A stretch of DNA of 8,269 nucleotides from JALHNI01 sp031367405 (GTDB lineage: Bacteria > Acidobacteriota > Terriglobia > Bryobacterales > Bryobacteraceae). The notes below the pieces were generated by a model that saw only the letters and a program-made list of their open reading frames with translations, searched no databases and was not told the DNA's origin. Below are positions 5,522 through 8,269 of this stretch, one piece after another. Both the position numbers and the translations under genes were made by a program. Position 1 is the stretch's first letter. Every line of letters begins with the position of its first letter. Location of the stretch: contig JANLPT010000341.1 in the NCBI GenBank assembly GCA_031367405.1, positions 1 through 8,269 on the forward strand, given 5' to 3'.

Positions 5522-7390
5522 TTATTCGTCAGGCAGGCCAACTCGCCGGATCAATTCGTGAAATCGGGGATCCGACCGGTAGGCGCCGTGGGCTTCCGAC
5601 ACGGCCAGCCACGCGATGCCCTGCTCGCGCTGCCGGTAGGCTTTCTCCAGCGAAGCGAGGACCCGCTCGGAGTCGCCAAGGCCGATATAAGCATGGGCGA
5701 AGGCGATGGACGGAACATATTGTTCCCGCGACTTGGCCTCGATCTCACTCAGCAGTTTGCGGGCCATGTCTTTGCGGCCAGCCAAGCCGTAGGTCTCCGC
5801 GAGCGTGCCAAGGATCGATGGGCTCCTTCCGGAAAGCTTCGCCGCCTTCTCCAACGCGTCTATCCCCTCCTGAAACATGGATTTGGAGGCGTAGCTCGAC
5901 CCGATCCGCCAAAGCGCCCAGAGATAATCGGGGTCCTTCCGGAGCACTTTTTGGAACTCCTCAATTGCCTCATCATAGCGCCCGGCGTGCTGTAGAATCC
6001 ATCCGACCTGCGTGTGAATGATGGGGGAGAGGGGGTCAAGCCGGCGGGCGATCCTCACCTCCCGCAGTGCTTCGTCGTGGCGCTTCCTCATGGACAGACC
6101 GTGGGCGTACCACAGGTGCGCCGAAGCATAGTTCGGATTGATCTCCAATGCCCGCTGGAATCCCTGCTCCGCCGCCCGCCAATCCCAATCGTAGAGCCGC
6201 GCATAGGCGAGTGAGGCGTGGGCCTCCGCTAATTCCGGATCGATTTCCAGCGCCTTCCTGGCTGCGGCGATGGCCAGCGGGCGGGTTTCCGTTGGGGGCT
6301 GTCCGGCGATCAGCACGGTTCCAAGCTGGTTGTAGCAGTCGGCCAAGCCGCTATAGGCGCGGGCGTAGGCGGGGTCCTCGTCAATGGCTTTGCGGAACCA
6401 TTCGACGGCCTTGTGAATGTTATCGGCGGTCCGCTTGTTCCAGTAGTAACGCCCGCGCAAGTAAGCCTCGAACGCTTCGCGCTTGACCGGAAGGCGGGCG
6501 AGGCGCGCGCGCTGTTCCGGTTCGACCTGGGCGCGGATCTCACGAGCAACGGCGATGGCGACCTCTCCCCAGAGCTTTGGAATTTCGGCTAACTCGCGCT
6601 CGTAGGTCTCTGACCACAACTGTTTGTCGTTCGGGCCGTCGAGAAGTTGGACGGTCACGCGGGCGCGGTCCCCAAAGCGGGCGACTGAACCTTCAATGAT
6701 CGCTCCGGCATTGAGATCCCGGGCAACCTCTGGAAGAGCTTTCCGGCCCTTTTGATACGTCATGATGGAAGTTCGCGAAATCACCCGAAGCGACCTGATT
6801 CTCGCCACTTCAGAGATGAGGGCCTCGGTGAAGCCCTCGGAGATATAGTTCTGGTTCGAATCGCCGGATAGATTCTGGAACGGGAGGACCGCCAGCGACT
6901 CAAACAGCGGGGTAGCGGGGCGGGGCGGGCTCAGGGCCCACAGGGACAATAGAGCGCCAGCGGCGGCAAATGCTGTAGCCACGGCGAGTTTCGGGAGCGT
7001 CAGGCGAAACCGTGCGGGCGACGCGGGCGGCGTGGCGGGTTCGGGTTCCGCGGCGCCATCGTCCTCCGCCCCCTCGGTCACCTCGGCCACAAAACGATAG
7101 CCGCGTTTGGGGATCGTCTCGATGTAGGCCTTGCCGCCCTCGCCGGCACCGAGCGTTTTCCGGAGTGCCGAGATGTGGTGGGCGAGATTATTTTCCTCGA
7201 CAAAAGTATCCTGCCAGACGGCCTGGATCAGGGCTTCCTTCGGCAACGGCTGGCCGACGTTTTGGAGGAGCACCAGCAGCAGATCAATGGACTTCGGCGG
7301 CAGCGGAACCAAATCGGCCTTGCGGAGCAACACCCGGGTTTCCGGATTGAGCGAGAAGGCACCGAACCGGTATAAACGCTTTGCATTCAT
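5522..7390 (-). CDS. Membrane-bound winged-helix regulator with TolB-like domain and TPRs (CadC-like)
   Basis: A 622-residue one-component regulator. Residues about 6-104 form an OmpR/PhoB-type winged helix with typical PPKSIDLLLVLLQNVGQPL, NNLAHHISALRKTLG and IETIPKRGYRFVAEV. An acidic/Pro-rich linker leads to one membrane segment (about 134-154, LAVATAFAAAGALLSLWAL). A TolB/FlgO-like domain follows (SLAVLPFQNLSGDSNQNY, about 165-182), then TPR units from about 315 to 580 (for example AVEWFRKAIDEDPAYARAYS and AIEEFQKVLRKDPDYLWAL). DNA binding is cytoplasmic and the TPR part is expected in the periplasm. The signal and targets are unknown. ATG 7390 is preferred because GAGG lies 8 bases upstream; a GTG at 7408 would add six residues but lacks a ribosome site. 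It has no phospho-receiver domain. It is divergent from the beta-helix gene, which may be a target (inference). Confidence 0.92.
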   Translation of the reverse strand: MNAKRLYRFGAFSLNPETRVLLRKADLVPLPPKSIDLLLVLLQNVGQPLPKEALIQAVWQDTFVEENNLAHHISALRKTLGAGEGGKAYIETIPKRGYRFVAEVTEGAEDDGAAEPEPATPPASPARFRLTLPKLAVATAFAAAGALLSLWALSPPRPATPLFESLAVLPFQNLSGDSNQNYISEGFTEALISEVARIRSLRVISRTSIMTYQKGRKALPEVARDLNAGAIIEGSVARFGDRARVTVQLLDGPNDKQLWSETYERELAEIPKLWGEVAIAVAREIRAQVEPEQRARLARLPVKREAFEAYLRGRYYWNKRTADNIHKAVEWFRKAIDEDPAYARAYSGLADCYNQLGTVLIAGQPPTETRPLAIAAARKALEIDPELAEAHASLAYARLYDWDWRAAEQGFQRALEINPNYASAHLWYAHGLSMRKRHDEALREVRIARRLDPLSPIIHTQVGWILQHAGRYDEAIEEFQKVLRKDPDYLWALWRIGSSYASKSMFQEGIDALEKAAKLSGRSPSILGTLAETYGLAGRKDMARKLLSEIEAKSREQYVPSIAFAHAYIGLGDSERVLASLEKAYRQREQGIAWLAVSEAHGAYRSDPRFHELIRRVGLPDE

Positions 7391-7398
7391 CGCGCCCG

Positions 7399-7402
7399 CC
7401 TC
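7399..7402 (-). promoter_or_regulatory. Ribosome binding site deciding the regulator start
   Basis: On the minus strand GAGG lies 8 bases before ATG 7390. The upstream GTG at 7408 follows a T-rich run without any purine-rich site. Confidence 0.5.
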
Positions 7403-7510
7403 ATTCACAAAAAATTCAGACTTCGTAAAGGTTTTTCAACGCCCTCTGCCGCTAGACTATCGAACAAGTCGCAAGATAATTCCGATTGAAAATCATTCTA
7501 TCACTGAAGG

Positions 7511-7526
7511 GCGCCTGCGGAGGCGC
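7511..7526 (+). other. Hairpin in the 5' leader of the beta-helix gene
   Basis: GCGCCT/AGGCGC form a perfect 6 bp stem with a GCGG loop, ending 10 bases before the AAAGGAG ribosome site. It could affect message stability or translation start; no known riboswitch is recognised. Confidence 0.45.
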
Positions 7527-7536
7527 AGAGTCGACT

Positions 7537-7543
7537 AAAGGAG
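7537..7543 (+). promoter_or_regulatory. Ribosome binding site of the beta-helix gene
   Basis: AAAGGAG lies 6 bases before ATG 7550, the strongest such site in the window. Confidence 0.8.
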
Positions 7544-7549
7544 ACGAAC

Positions 7550-8062
7550 ATGATACGAAGCAATCTGGTTGGCCCATCGGCCGTATTCCTCGCGTTTTTA
7601 GCGTGCGCCGGGGGTGTCCAGGCCACCGATATCGGGGGGGGCATCTCCACGACACTGACTATCACCGAAGATAGCCAGTTGGTGGACGATGTGACCTGCA
7701 CCGTCACGGGCGCGGCTTGCATTACATTTGGTGCCGCCGGCGTGACGCTGGATTTGAATGGCTTCACCATGACCGGGCGCGCCGATCCGGCCACGGCCTG
7801 CGGTGGCGTCAACGTTGGCGGGGAGTTCGGCATCTTCTTGAACGGTTTTAACAATGTAACGATCCGCGGACCTGGGCTGGTCCAACGATTCCGGGCTCAG
7901 GGCATCCAACTGAACAACAGTAGCGGCTCGACAATAAGGGACGTGACGAGTTCCACCAACTGCGCCTCCGGCTTTCAAGTGAACAACGGATCTAACAACC
8001 TGCTGGAGAACAACGTCGCGGTACGAAACGGACACGTCACCGCCGCGTGCGGAGGTATATGA
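7550..8062 (+). CDS. Secreted right-handed beta-helix protein, cut short by an in-frame TGA
   Basis: 170 codons up to the TGA. Residues 1-26 are a signal peptide (Arg3, hydrophobic VFLAFLACAGG, likely cleavage after VQA). The mature part has beta-helix coils rich in Asn, Gly and Ser: VTLDLNGFTMTG, NNVTIRGPGLV, GIQLNNSSGSTIRDV and GFQVNNGSNNLLENNVAV. This resembles the NosD/pectate-lyase-like parallel beta-helix fold. Several Cys may form disulfides after export. A strong ribosome site supports the start. The frame does not really end at 8062: the same frame continues with more beta-helix sequence. The gene is thus probably broken by a point mutation, or the stop is a sequencing error. If produced, the short form would be an incomplete helix. 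Substrate and role are unknown. Confidence 0.8.
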   Translation: MIRSNLVGPSAVFLAFLACAGGVQATDIGGGISTTLTITEDSQLVDDVTCTVTGAACITFGAAGVTLDLNGFTMTGRADPATACGGVNVGGEFGIFLNGFNNVTIRGPGLVQRFRAQGIQLNNSSGSTIRDVTSSTNCASGFQVNNGSNNLLENNVAVRNGHVTAACGGI

Positions 8063-8269
8063 CTGGCGGGAGGCGCCAGTCGCAACCGGCTCCGTGCGAA
8101 CCGGATCAGTGGAAACGGGTTTTCAACTCCAGGCAATAACTTCGGCATCGGAACGCCCGGCGGTGCCACCGTTACCGGCAACATCATCGAGGAGAACATC
8201 ATTGTGGGGAATGCGAATGGGATCATCCTGTTTGCGGGATCTGGGGGAAATCTCGTTCGGAGAAACTTC
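8063..8269 (+). pseudogene. In-frame continuation of the beta-helix gene after the TGA (runs off the window)
   Basis: Directly after the TGA the same frame stays open for 69 codons to the window edge. It reads LAGGASRNRLRANRISGNG, then GATVTGNIIEENIIVGNANG, then GNLVRRNF, with clear beta-helix coil periodicity. The stop replaces a residue before LAGG; TGG (Trp) to TGA is the simplest change. There is no start codon with a ribosome site here, so independent expression is unlikely. Confidence 0.75.

Larger units (their letters stand above)
7391..7549. promoter_or_regulatory. Divergent promoter region between regulator and beta-helix gene
   Basis: This 159-base, relatively AT-rich gap must serve both divergent genes. 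A GATAAT at 7475-7480 is the best plus-strand -10 candidate but has no good -35. A TTGAAA hexamer on the minus strand near 7433-7438 could be a -35 for the regulator, with only a poor -10. No clear operator palindrome is visible. Confidence 0.4.

Noticed and set aside
5270..5995. Plus-strand ORF of 241 codons starting in repeat copy C
   Set aside because: Most of it is antisense to the regulator gene, and it also runs through the intron domain V/VI structure. It is a high-GC shadow frame.
6266..6276. CGGCGATGGCC inside the regulator gene, resembling the repeat motif
   Set aside because: It lies in codons of a conserved domain with no flanking similarity to the repeat; chance in GC-rich DNA.

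Overview
The window is GC-rich bacterial DNA, probably from an Acidobacteriota of the Solibacter/Bryobacter kind. That is an inference from gene types: a membrane-bound winged-helix/TPR regulator of the CadC-like kind, an exported ankyrin-heme-toroid protein, a secreted beta-helix protein, and an excisionase-like HTH/PIN toxin-antitoxin pair. No 16S or other decisive marker is present. TGG encodes Trp and TGA ends genes, so the standard bacterial code applies.

Layout, left to right. (1) 20-1054 (+): ferrochelatase (hemH) with a Cys-rich tail. (2) 1055-1428: non-coding, holding a diverged minus-strand copy (A) of a dispersed repeat. (3) 1429-3333 (+): an exported protein joining ankyrin repeats, one CXXCH heme motif and a squalene-cyclase-like alpha/alpha toroid. 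(4) 3485-4570 (+): an HTH antitoxin and a PIN-domain toxin. (5) 4497-5413: a non-coding segment present twice in tandem. Each copy starts inside the 3' end of the toxin reading frame, carries a possible 25-codon small ORF, and ends in the dispersed repeat (copies B and C) plus a 19-20 bp tandem motif. (6) About 5436-5509 (+): an orphan group II intron 3' end (domains V and VI) with no intron-encoded protein. (7) 5522-7390 (-): the winged-helix/TolB-like/TPR regulator. (8) 7550-8269 (+), divergent: a secreted beta-helix protein interrupted by an in-frame TGA whose reading frame continues to the window edge.

The left part reads as ordinary chromosome (heme synthesis, periplasmic protein). From about 3.4 to 5.5 kb it is accessory and rearranged: toxin-antitoxin genes, tandem duplication, repeats and an intron relic. 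The regulator and the beta-helix gene share a 159 bp divergent intergenic region, so they may share control, but nothing in the sequence proves it. The most unusual items are the ankyrin/heme/toroid architecture, the dispersed repeat family with its duplicated toxin tail and small ORF, the intron relic, and the interrupted beta-helix gene.
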